Shown here: one piece after another, positions 31,326-38,850 of the stretch
How the letters are laid out: every line of letters begins with the position of its first letter
Position numbering within the stretch: position 1 is the first letter of the stretch
Assembly: GCF_000003605.2 (NCBI RefSeq)
Contig: NW_003124909.1
Location: forward strand, 187,323 to 226,172
Source: Saccoglossus kowalevskii
Taxonomy: Eukaryota; Hemichordata; Enteropneusta; Harrimaniidae
DNA length: 38,850 bases
Reading direction: 5' to 3'
Made by a program: the position numbers and the translations under genes
The notes under the pieces: model-generated
What the model was told of the DNA's origin: nothing
Database searches by the model: none
Seen by the model: the letters and a program-made list of their open reading frames with translations, nothing else

Positions 31326-34300
31326 GTAGGCCCACAATTAACAAATGTTATCCAGTGTCAGCATACTATGTTAGGGCCCTGTCACATGACATGCATCTCA
31401 CCCCAGTGACACCATTGTGTTTCCACAAAAATACAACTTTTGAACATATTCAAACATTCTGTAATCAAAATGAATAATGAATTATCTTCGGGTAAAAAGA
31501 TTTCGAGTTGTAGCCACGACCGTTACTGACACAGTCGTAAGTTTCCGGGTCTCCGACTTCTCCCGAAGTGTTACTGCGCTACCAAACGTCAAATAAACGG
31601 AGGAAGCCGCGCAACTCGTAGCTGTAAAACTATTCTCTTTAAAGCGGGAGGGTCGTCACCTGCGCACGCGCGGGAATTGAGTCCCAAGCGATGGTAACAA
31701 CACACGCTAAAAACGCAAAGGCTCATGGGTTTGTTGTTTGTAAACAATGGCACGCTATGGTCATCTGACGCATGCGCAGGTGACGACTCCCTCGCTTTAA
31801 AAAATGTGTGAATAACAAGTATCCTAAATAAAAATCGTGATTTTGCCACACATTTGTAGTTGCGTTTATGTCATGGGTAAATTTAAATTAACGTGTTGGT
31901 GGAATCCTTACGAGGCAAATTCAGGGTCTAAATACATGCATGTGTAGTGCCTCTACGGAGAAACCCTGCGATTATTGAGTGATAGTAACCAGACAATTAA
32001 AACTGTACAACATGTATCAAATATTTATTTGTGCGACTCGCTTTCTCTTCGCCCTGGATGATTTTCTCTGGTTGATTTAGACACAGAGCGAACTAATTAT
32101 ACCAGTGTAGGATAAAATGGTAGGTCGCTAAATTAATATACGAGAAATAGGTCCGGACTTGCGTAAATGTATACAGTTTTTATACGGTATATATTTGTCG
32201 TCCAAAATTAAAGGGGAACTAAATAGAGCCTAATTTGGTGTTTGTATTTATCACGTTATGTATATTGATTATAAATTTGGAAAAAAAATGAAAAAAAAAT
32301 GATTATCTTCAGAGTTATGATGATTTAAATATGAGAAACCATAAACTTGTGAAGGACTTCCGTTTGCGCCATCTTGCCATAAAACGCCCTCATGAGGTAT
32401 AAACAGGAAAGGTAACAAAGCATGATGACGAAATAGTATCTGATTAAATATAAACAACTTAGGGAGCCATAGTTGGCTGTACTAGTGAATTGACTTCTAG
32501 TCTAGGTTGTTTCGACTTTTAGTACGTTAATGTTATTTACAAGCGTATCAACATACAAATATTATGGATGTGCGATTGATCGAGGCAGGCATTTTGTTTT
32601 GTCTAACTGTCTAATAAATGCTGTTTCCAGTTTTGCACTGTACGTGCAAATTATTTAAAAGTATGGATGCTGGAGTATGCAATCTTGGGTTCGTAGGATG
32701 GTGGTGGAAACATTTTCATCCATGTATTCACGGGGCTGCACTGGCAAATCATGGGACAAGTGTCACAGGAACACCAAGCAGATTGTTCACAGACTTCCGT
32801 GTAATTTGAAATAAAACTATCATCCGAACAAGGGGCATCGTCGACGATATACTCTCATCACTCACACTGGACTGATTGAATCTTCATAGTATACCGTACT
32901 TCCCTGATCATAAGCCCGGGGCATGAACAAGTAAGGGAAAAGTAAGGGATGAGCTTATACTCGAGGACCAACTCAGAAAAGATGATTTTGTTTTGGGGTT
33001 AAACACTGTAACCATTTTGTCAATACTTATTTTTGAAGAAAAAAAAATGCATCATTGATTTCCACGACACTTACAATGAAGAACCAAACACGTTCATAAA
33101 ACAAACACACATTTTATTACAATACGATTTACATACCGTCTGAATTCACGGTGAAATAATGGGTAGGGTCTGTGAGAAAACAGTGGACGAAGGCATTTAT
33201 CATTATCTTCGTTTTGGTATGTTTTCGTACGCAAACTCTCGATGCAAAGCAATTTTTCACCATGAGGTTTTTCAGCACGATTTGACCTGTAACAACTTCC
33301 TTTGACCTAACAGGTCATGTCTTTCATTACCAATCAAAATGATGTGTCGTAATGATGAAATTTTCCGATTATTGACGATGATTTTTTAACGCAATGCGGA
33401 AGTGAATTATCGCAATGTTAAAATGCGATCTGTAGCACTGATTGCAACAACAAAAAACGATGATTTTTTCCCCTAAAGCCTGGCGATTCGCAATTTCCGA
33501 AAAGTAAACGACGGTTGATAGTAACCATGGGTAAACTGAGTGTGGAGAAAGAATTTAAACACCTTTCTCGGTCGCCAACATGTCACATCGTTCAAACCCT
33601 AGGTCTTTCATGATAGTCTCAAAGTAAGCCGTGCCCAATACCAGGTACACGACTTAACGATCACATTTTTGGCTTTTCGAAAGCTACTACTCAAAGAAAT
33701 ATGGATTACTCCAGTATTGCAACATCGGGGTTCATCCTGAGTAAATGACAGAATAGAAAAGATGCGAACCACGTTGTGTACTTTCGCCATGCACTCTGAA
33801 ATTAATGCGAGTTTTCTCATAAACTACCAAACTACCATGCCAATCACGATTATTATGACTGTTATGAAATGAAACACACTTTTTACACGCATATATATAA
33901 GAATATCGTTGACGCCCAGTAAAAACACTCCGGGCTTATAATTGTGAACGCCCTCAATTCGATAAATACCTAGTAAAAATAGAGGGATGGGCTTCATACT
34001 CGGGAGGGGCTTACGATCGGGGTAGTACGGTATTTGTGCATATAAAAGTTGAGTTTATACTAGTAGTATACAATGCTTGGCAGCATGAACGGCGATGTAC
34101 AATGGTGTATACGAATGCGATCAGATACTAAAACGTCATAGCTTTTAAAAGTACCCGGATGTTAAATATGTTCGTTCGTTATTTAGTCCCCTCCATGAAT
34201 GGCCTCCATGGTGTTTAATTGCAAGCACTTCAAATGCCTATCCAAGCTACAGTTATAATTAAAACAAAATAAAATCACTGCAATATTATTTCGAATACAG

Positions 34301-37300
34301 TTTAGAATATACACAACTATAAATTAAGGCCGCATTTAGGTTCGCTTTAAGTGTAATTTACATTGTTTATGCAGTGTTTATAAACACAGTATAGCTTTGT
34401 GATACATTGTATAGTTCATGCTACTTTTACTGGAATATCATGTGTCAGGGTCATAGGTCAGATACAAGTAGTTCGACGACTTGCCATTCATAACGTCTGG
34501 TTGTATCATTTTATACTCCAATATTACAATTTAACGGTCAATAGACAATAAATTGCAACCAGAGAACAGTGCCACTGTCATGTCTACGCTGTGCAGCATT
34601 GCCCCCCCCCCCAGTGACGTCTCAGGGAAGTACTTGTTCGAAATTGAGGACTATTAAAGAGCTACGTTATGAGATGTAATAAATAGCAGATAGTAGACAG
34701 CAACTCAGTATTCACATACAAATAAGTGATTTTAAAAACTTTTCTTTGCTAGAGAACATTCCAACCATTAACCCAATAACACATCCCATTTCCGGTTCAT
34801 ACATATATAAAGTATCACAGAATTCATTGCTACTTTATGAATCTGTTCACCTCTGCTGTTTTGGTCTTTAACGAATTCAGTTGGTCTTGCAGATACTAGG
34901 TTGCAGACTCCACTACGTTCCTATAAAAGAGAACCTGTTTCTCCTGATAAACAGGATAAATCCAAACGTGGAACTGTGATAGCATTGGCGGTGATGGGTG
35001 TAGTGATATTTATTCTGCTGGTAGCTCTCATTGTAGTAGTGGGTAAGATACTTTGTGAATTGTATTTGGATACATGTTCATTGCTCACATCCATCCATTG
35101 ATTGAAGGTCCTTGATAATGGGAGATAAACTTAAAGGGCGGTGGTCGTCGCGCGGCGCATGTTCGACATTTGTGTTGATAAACATTAATTTCCCCACAAT
35201 GCAATGCGTTCTTCTAATGAAAATCACAAATGCGAGTTTTGACCTGGGCGCGACTTCATTCACATAAAAAAAATATCTAATTAAAGCTTGATAACATTTC
35301 AGTTTGTACTCGTTGATCTGCGCAACAGTCAAAGTCGCCATCTTTGTTTATATGAGACCCATATATCTTGCGCATGCATGGCGCGACGACTACCACCCTT
35401 TAATCCTTCATCCAGGTACCCAGGCAATAAATCGTAAATCACTTGACTTTAAACATGGCCCCGTGATTGGATTCTCGTTTACGATTGGTCATTAATTGCT
35501 TATTGAATCATTATTATTATTCTTTTGTATTTTAATTAGCATTCTCTTTAGTACTGTATATGGACTCAAAACAAGCACCAGTTGAAGTTCCAACACCAAC
35601 AACTGACTTTTTAACAACGCCAGGATCAGCAGGATATGCGACGAAACAAACAATATCAGAAACAGAAACAATATCCACAACACAACAATCAACAACTAGT
35701 CGATTAGTCCCAGGTAGTGTGTTCATCTAATAATGTTTGTCCGTACATTGTATATAATTTCAGACAACTAATAAACAGACTGGCAACAAGGCGTTTTCTA
35801 TTAAAGTAATGCGTGCTACGTTTATTGGTTGTCTGCGATGTATTGGGCTTCATTCTAATGACCATATCGCATTGATTATATCATAATCATCACAGTGATT
35901 TTGTTACCATGAACCAATGATTATTTTGATAATCACCATGTCATAGTGATTCTGGCAGAATCAACATGTCACAATGATTATTTCACATTGATTTTGATAA
36001 TCACCATGTCACAGCATAGACCCTCCAGTACTGGAAGGTCTATGGTCACAGTGATTATTGCGCAGTCCAAAGCGGCTTAAAATGGACAAATCAACGATTA
36101 TGTTGAACAAATCCAAAAATGTAAACATGTGGGTGTTATAGGGAGTAACACTACATGACCTTGGTGCAAACGGTCACTAAGAATGAAAAGCGTAAGAACT
36201 ACGACACTTGCCATTCAAATATAATTGTGAACAGTTGTAGTGTCTTCTATCATCACGCCCACTGTTCAATGTATCCCATGGTTGCATAGTTAAAGCGCGG
36301 TGGTCGTCGCGCAGCGCGTGTTCGAATTTCATGTAAATAAACAATGTATTTTACACGCGTTGTATACGTCGCTATGAGTCCTATATCAAAGAGGACGCGG
36401 CACGGCGACTGTCGCCCTTTAAGGGGATCAGTAGACGGCAGGGAATCGAACACTGTTTGAAAATCAAAACGAGTTTCGTGGTTCTCCCGCTCTACGCGTG
36501 ATCTCTTCTACCCTCTGCGGTCTGCAAACTTTCATGTTGTGTACTTATCCAATGTTAGATATATCAATTGGAGAACCAGTTCCAATATTAGTACCAGCTG
36601 GAAGTTTTCAATATTTCACTGACAATCTAGACGAGACTTCAGATGTTACATTTTCACTAAGGGATACCGGAAGTGACGTCATTGTCGCGGTGTACGGTCG
36701 ACGAGATTTGGCTCCCACGCATGTGCAGTACGACGTTGTGGAGACATTGATATCGAAAAGGTATTTACCCCTCCTAGTGAGAGTCGTCATTCCCCAAAAT
36801 GGCGTTTTACTAATTTCACAGAAAGGCATATAACAACTATGTTAAAATTGTATTTTCTGCTCACGTGTTTTGAAAGTCTTTAATTAATAAAATAAGTCAT
36901 GTACAACAGTACTTACAGCGTTTGTGGGTTATGGTGTTATCTTATCACTCAGCCTAAAATCCCGATATGCAACGCGGTTTTAAATTTTGCATGTGGTATA
37001 TATTACATCATACATCAATGGCTACGCACAAAATATATCCGAAAATACAACTTTAAATGGGAAGTCAATGTCATAATGGTGGTAGCTCACGTGTGTAAGG
37101 TAAACACAGAAACACAAATTGGAGGAAACATTTAACAACTATTTGTAGATTTGTGGCTATTATGATATGATATTATTATTATATAATATTATATATTCAT
37201 ACATACGCATATTATTGATATGTGTCACGCAGAACGTGATTAGATTTTGTGTAAACAAATAATAAACAAGCTCCCGGGCGACTGAATTGGGTCTTTAACC

Positions 37301-38402
37301 AATTATGTCATATGAAATACACACCTCTCACTAATGTTCACCTGAGAAAAAGGAGTAATTCACTAATATTTTGTTTTCTTGTTTGAAGTAGACCAAGTAC
37401 ATGGAAACGCGAGACCAGTGACGCCACTACTCAAATCTCGTTCTATAATTTAACCCCCGGTAAATGGGTGTTTGGTATATTCAATGGCGCTGACGAGGAT
37501 TTAGAATCGGTTATAGTAATGGAACAATCAGGTCAGTGAATTATCTGTTCCGGCGAAGAAATCGTATTTATATAGACGATTTAGTTCATTTATTTGTTTG
37601 TGATTATTGCGATCTATTAAATTTTTAAAGAGATATTCGATCGCGCAGACGCAAAAAAGACGCCTGTTTCGGTGTAGGTTACATTTTACTAACAACTAGC
37701 TTTCATTGATATTCTTGTCACATGGTATTCAATTATGTGGTCATATTAACACTGTACACTTAGGCCAGGATAACTATTTTTACTATATCACACTTTTACC
37801 TCAAACAACATCAATTTAACATAATTTATGTTTGAGATTGATGTTTCACATATTTGCAATAGGTGGAAATGCAACTTGTATTTATTAAATCTCTGTAATT
37901 GTTTTCTATGCAACTACAGATAGTCAGTTACCGTGTCCAATGGATTGTCTAGGTCGTGGGGATTGTATTAGCGGTGTGTGTCGATGCGTAGATGGGTGGA
38001 GAGGAGACGATTGCTCAGAAGGTAGATACAATGATTTATTAACCATTCCTTATTATAAAGACTTGTTACACTGTCGCAACTAAGCAATGTGTATATGTAC
38101 TCGTAAACATCGAGTGTAACACATTTACTAACAATCCTCAATCTATAATATGCACCAAGCATGCCCCCATCCAACGTGTTTCACAGTTACAACTCTTATA
38201 CGACTAATCAATATATATATATATATTAAAAACTTATATTGCCAGTTCCTGAGGTTTCACACATCGTTTTATGACCGTAATGTGTGTTTGTTTTCAGCGG
38301 AGCCAATTATCTGTTCACCCGAAGACTGTAGTGGGCATGGTTATTTTAGAGATGGCGCATGTCAGTGTTATGATGGTTGGACAGGAGACAAATGTCAAAT
38401 TG
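31271..38402 (+). CDS. TENM: Teneurin (Ten-m/TENM), 5' part: first seven exons
   Basis: Seven exons joined in consistent phase give 306 residues; the gene continues beyond the window. Teneurins are type II single-pass membrane proteins that dimerise and bind latrophilins and other teneurins in synapse and tissue patterning. The diagnostic stretch is VAVYGRRDLAPTHVQYDVVE, which matches the vertebrate 'VYGR+xLPP(S/T)HxQYDFVE' motif as I recall it, in the same place between membrane and EGF repeats. It is followed by the 'FYNLTPGKWVFGIFN' block (vertebrate YLDxGxWHLAFYN) and then EGF1 and EGF2. The cytoplasmic tail is only about 45 residues in this model, against roughly 300 in vertebrates. Alternative upstream coding exons cannot be excluded. 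Confidence 0.9.
31643..31796. mobile_element. Second TTAA-flanked MITE family
   Basis: 154 bases with inverted ends (AGCGGGAGGGTCGTCACCTG and AGCGAGGGAGTCGTCACCTG when read inward), flanked by TTAA at 31639-31642 and 31797-31800. The termini resemble the first family only loosely (purine-rich start, GTCGTC). It has no coding capacity. Confidence 0.85.
32894..34030. mobile_element. Non-autonomous TIR DNA transposon, about 1.1 kb
   Basis: The left end CCGTACTTCCCTGATCATAA is mirrored by the right end (read inward CCGTACTACCCCGATCGTAA), both next to TA. GGGCTTATA-type motifs follow inside each end. A TA duplication suggests a Tc1/mariner-like group, but the family is uncertain. No transposase-like open frame is visible. 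Confidence 0.7.
34893..35042 (+). CDS. TENM: Teneurin exon 2: basic juxtamembrane segment and transmembrane helix
   Basis: A 150-base phase 1-1 exon, with acceptor ttggtcttgcag and donor GTAAGA. It encodes a basic segment (SYKREPVSPDKQDKSKRG) followed at once by a hydrophobic helix of about 23 residues rich in V, I, L and A. Positive charges on the N-terminal side fit the type II orientation of teneurins (N-terminus inside). Confidence 0.9.
35043..35551 (+). other. Teneurin intron 2
   Basis: GT-AG, phase 1. More than half of it is the long MITE copy at 35135-35399. Confidence 0.9.
35135..35399. mobile_element. MITE, long form, second copy
   Basis: 265 bases with TIRs AGGGCGGTGGTCGTCGCGC ... 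GACGACTACCACCCT, flanked by TTAA at 35131-35134 and 35400-35403. It shares the interior blocks of the copy at 25280 (cgcaacagtcaaagtcgcca and catatatctt-cgcatgc). Confidence 0.9.
35552..35713 (+). CDS. TENM: Teneurin exon 3: Ser/Thr/Pro-rich extracellular linker
   Basis: A 162-base phase 1-1 exon, with acceptor attctctttag and donor GTAGTG. It encodes the last membrane residues and then a low-complexity linker (VPTPTTDFLTTPGSAG, SETETISTTQQSTTSR), probably flexible and O-glycosylated. The corresponding vertebrate linker is also poorly conserved. No fold is visible. Confidence 0.85.
35870..36060. repeat. Imperfect short repeats with embedded 30-bp palindrome
   Basis: Repeats of ttttgataatcaccatgtca and cacagtgatta are scattered here. 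CATAGACC...GGTCTATG at 36015-36044 is palindromic apart from one mismatched pair and is flanked by direct GTCACAG copies (36008-36014, 36045-36051). Confidence 0.8.
36294..36418. mobile_element. MITE, short form, second copy
   Basis: 125 bases flanked by TTAA (36290-36293, 36419-36422). The interior is the reverse complement of the copy at 26318-26442 and has the same length, which defines a short subfamily. Confidence 0.9.
36559..36760 (+). CDS. TENM: Teneurin exon 4: conserved juxtamembrane globular region
   Basis: A 202-base exon, phase 1 in and phase 2 out, with acceptor ccaatgttag and donor GTATTT. It encodes 'GEPVPILVPAGSFQYF', 'VTFSLRDTGSDVIVAVYGRR' and 'DLAPTHVQYDVVETL', the best teneurin signature in the window. 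The open frame continues beyond the donor by chance. Phase and homology place the end at 36760. Confidence 0.9.
36761..37388 (+). other. Teneurin intron 4
   Basis: GT-AG, phase 2, 628 bases. AT-rich, nothing recognisable. Confidence 0.85.
37389..37531 (+). CDS. TENM: Teneurin exon 5: end of the globular region
   Basis: A 143-base exon, phase 2 in and phase 1 out, with acceptor ttttcttgtttgaag and donor GTCAGT. It encodes 'RPSTWKRETSDATTQISFYN' and 'LTPGKWVFGIFNGADEDLES', matching the YLDxGxWHLAFYNDG block that precedes EGF1 in vertebrate teneurins. It is not an ATG-initiated open frame; homology and phase define it. Confidence 0.88.
37532..37919 (+). other. Teneurin intron 5
   Basis: GT-AG, phase 1, 388 bases, AT-rich with nothing recognisable. 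The next intron (38022-38297) is similar. Confidence 0.85.
37920..38021 (+). CDS. TENM: Teneurin exon 6: EGF1
   Basis: A 102-base phase 1-1 exon, with acceptor gcaactacag and donor GTAGAT. It encodes one tenascin-type EGF with six cysteines: CPMDCLGRGDCISGVCRC then VDGWRGDDC. Vertebrate EGF1 reads nearly the same ('CPxNCxGNGxCVSGxCHC'). Confidence 0.95.
38298..38402 (+). CDS. TENM: Teneurin exon 7: EGF2 with five cysteines
   Basis: A 105-base phase 1-1 exon, with acceptor gtttgttttcag and donor GTAAAT. It encodes CSPEDCSGHGYFRDGACQC then YDGWTGDKC. The third cysteine of the EGF pattern is replaced by Phe, leaving one cysteine unpaired. In vertebrate teneurins EGF2 and EGF5 have Tyr or Phe at this place, and the free cysteines form the covalent dimer. 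Confidence 0.95.
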
Positions 38403-38850
38403 GTAAATAAATTCACTGTTTTGTTTTTTTAGCTCCGCTGTCGACTTTGTCGAGCGGAGCTTATCATATGAGTGATTGTCCGTCGTCGTCCGTCGTCCGT
38501 CGTCGTCGTCCGTCGTCGTCCGTCGTCCGTGTCAATGTTTTACTTTTTCGACTTCTTCTTGAAAACTACAAGCCTGAATGCTTTGATACTTGGTGTATAT
38601 GTACCTTGGGTAGACCTCTCTCAGATTTGTTCATTTCATGATGATATCTTCAATTCTCTAATTTTGGTGAATATTTTTGTCATTTTTAGTAAAAAGTGAT
38701 ATTTTCGACTTCTTGTTGAAAACCGCAAGTGCAATTGCTTTGATATTACATATATAGGTACTACATGTGGACCTCTCTCAGATTTGTTTATTTTGTAATG
38801 ATATCGTCAATTCTCTAATTTTGGTGAATATTTTTGTCATTTTTGGTAAA
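38403..38850. repeat. Start of teneurin intron 7 with dispersed CGTC-rich repeat
   Basis: From about 38430 a hairpin (AGCTCCGCT 38431-38439 with AGCGGAGCT 38453-38461) is followed by a CGTCGTC-type tract (38479-38530). Two tandem copies of a unit of about 157 bases follow, starting ttttcgacttctt at 38546 and 38702. The second copy runs off the window. It looks like a dispersed repeat family; no open frame of note. Confidence 0.8.

Larger units (their letters stand above)
31326..34892 (+). other. Teneurin intron 1 (3.6 kb)
   Basis: GT-AG, phase 1. It contains a small TTAA MITE (31643-31796) and a 1.1-kb TIR element (32894-34030). No additional in-phase exon with teneurin character was recognised. 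Confidence 0.75.
35714..36558 (+). other. Teneurin intron 3
   Basis: GT-AG, phase 1. It holds a cluster of imperfect gataatcaccatgtca/cacagtgatt repeats (35870-36060), a 30-bp palindrome (36015-36044) and a short MITE (36294-36418). Confidence 0.85.

Noticed and set aside
36426-36510. tRNA-like B box (tgttcgattcc on the minus strand) next to a MITE
   Set aside because: The T-arm is plausible but the D and anticodon arms do not pair well; at most a tRNA-derived repeat fragment.
36761-36833. Continuation of the teneurin exon 4 open frame past 36760
   Set aside because: Splice phase and homology require the donor at 36760; the extra 24 residues have no teneurin counterpart.
36899-37135. 78-codon open frame in teneurin intron 4
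   Set aside because: AT-rich with no domain and no splice sites in phase.

Overview
The window is animal nuclear DNA: AT-rich, with spliceosomal introns, short terminal-inverted-repeat (TIR) transposons, microsatellites and one 293-base run of N. It holds two divergent, intron-bearing genes separated by about 6.4 kb without recognisable coding sequence. A teneurin gene points to a bilaterian animal. I cannot name the species; nothing here looks vertebrate.

Minus strand, 508 to about 24,800: one very large gene read right to left. I join 13 well-supported exons (24512-24686, 21811-22753, 19108-20451, 18374-18709, 17467-17644, 15960-16106, 15440-15541, 11332-15294, 10926-11012, 9465-9635, 9146-9277, 5910-8513, 508-5018). 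A doubtful 9-codon first exon at 24781-24807 may precede them. All splice phases agree and the total is about 4,900 residues. The protein starts with a signal-peptide-like segment and a Trp/Gly domain, followed by thousands of residues of short Gly/Asn/Ser/Thr-rich beta-strand repeats typical of a beta-solenoid. Two PSI-like cysteine modules in the middle precede a second Trp/Gly domain and a second solenoid. The C-terminus resembles the end of bacterial autotransporter-like or surface-anchored passengers. It looks like a giant secreted, possibly adhesive or matrix, protein. The 3' half sits in two huge clean exons (2.6 and 4.5 kb). The 5' half is split into many exons, and two of them carry apparent single-base frame changes.

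Centre, 24,808-31,247: noncoding. It contains TTAA-flanked MITEs and, next to the teneurin start exon, a minisatellite of about 42 copies of a 23-bp unit.

Plus strand, 31,248-38,402 and beyond: the 5' part of a teneurin (Ten-m/TENM) gene. Seven exons join in consistent phase and encode a very short cytoplasmic tail, one transmembrane helix, a Ser/Thr-rich linker, the conserved juxtamembrane globular region, EGF1 (six cysteines) and EGF2 (five cysteines, as in teneurin dimerisation EGFs). The rest of the gene lies to the right. Its introns hold MITEs, a 1.1-kb TIR element and a CGTC-rich dispersed repeat.

Both genes encode cell-surface or extracellular proteins. The sequence does not show that they act together.
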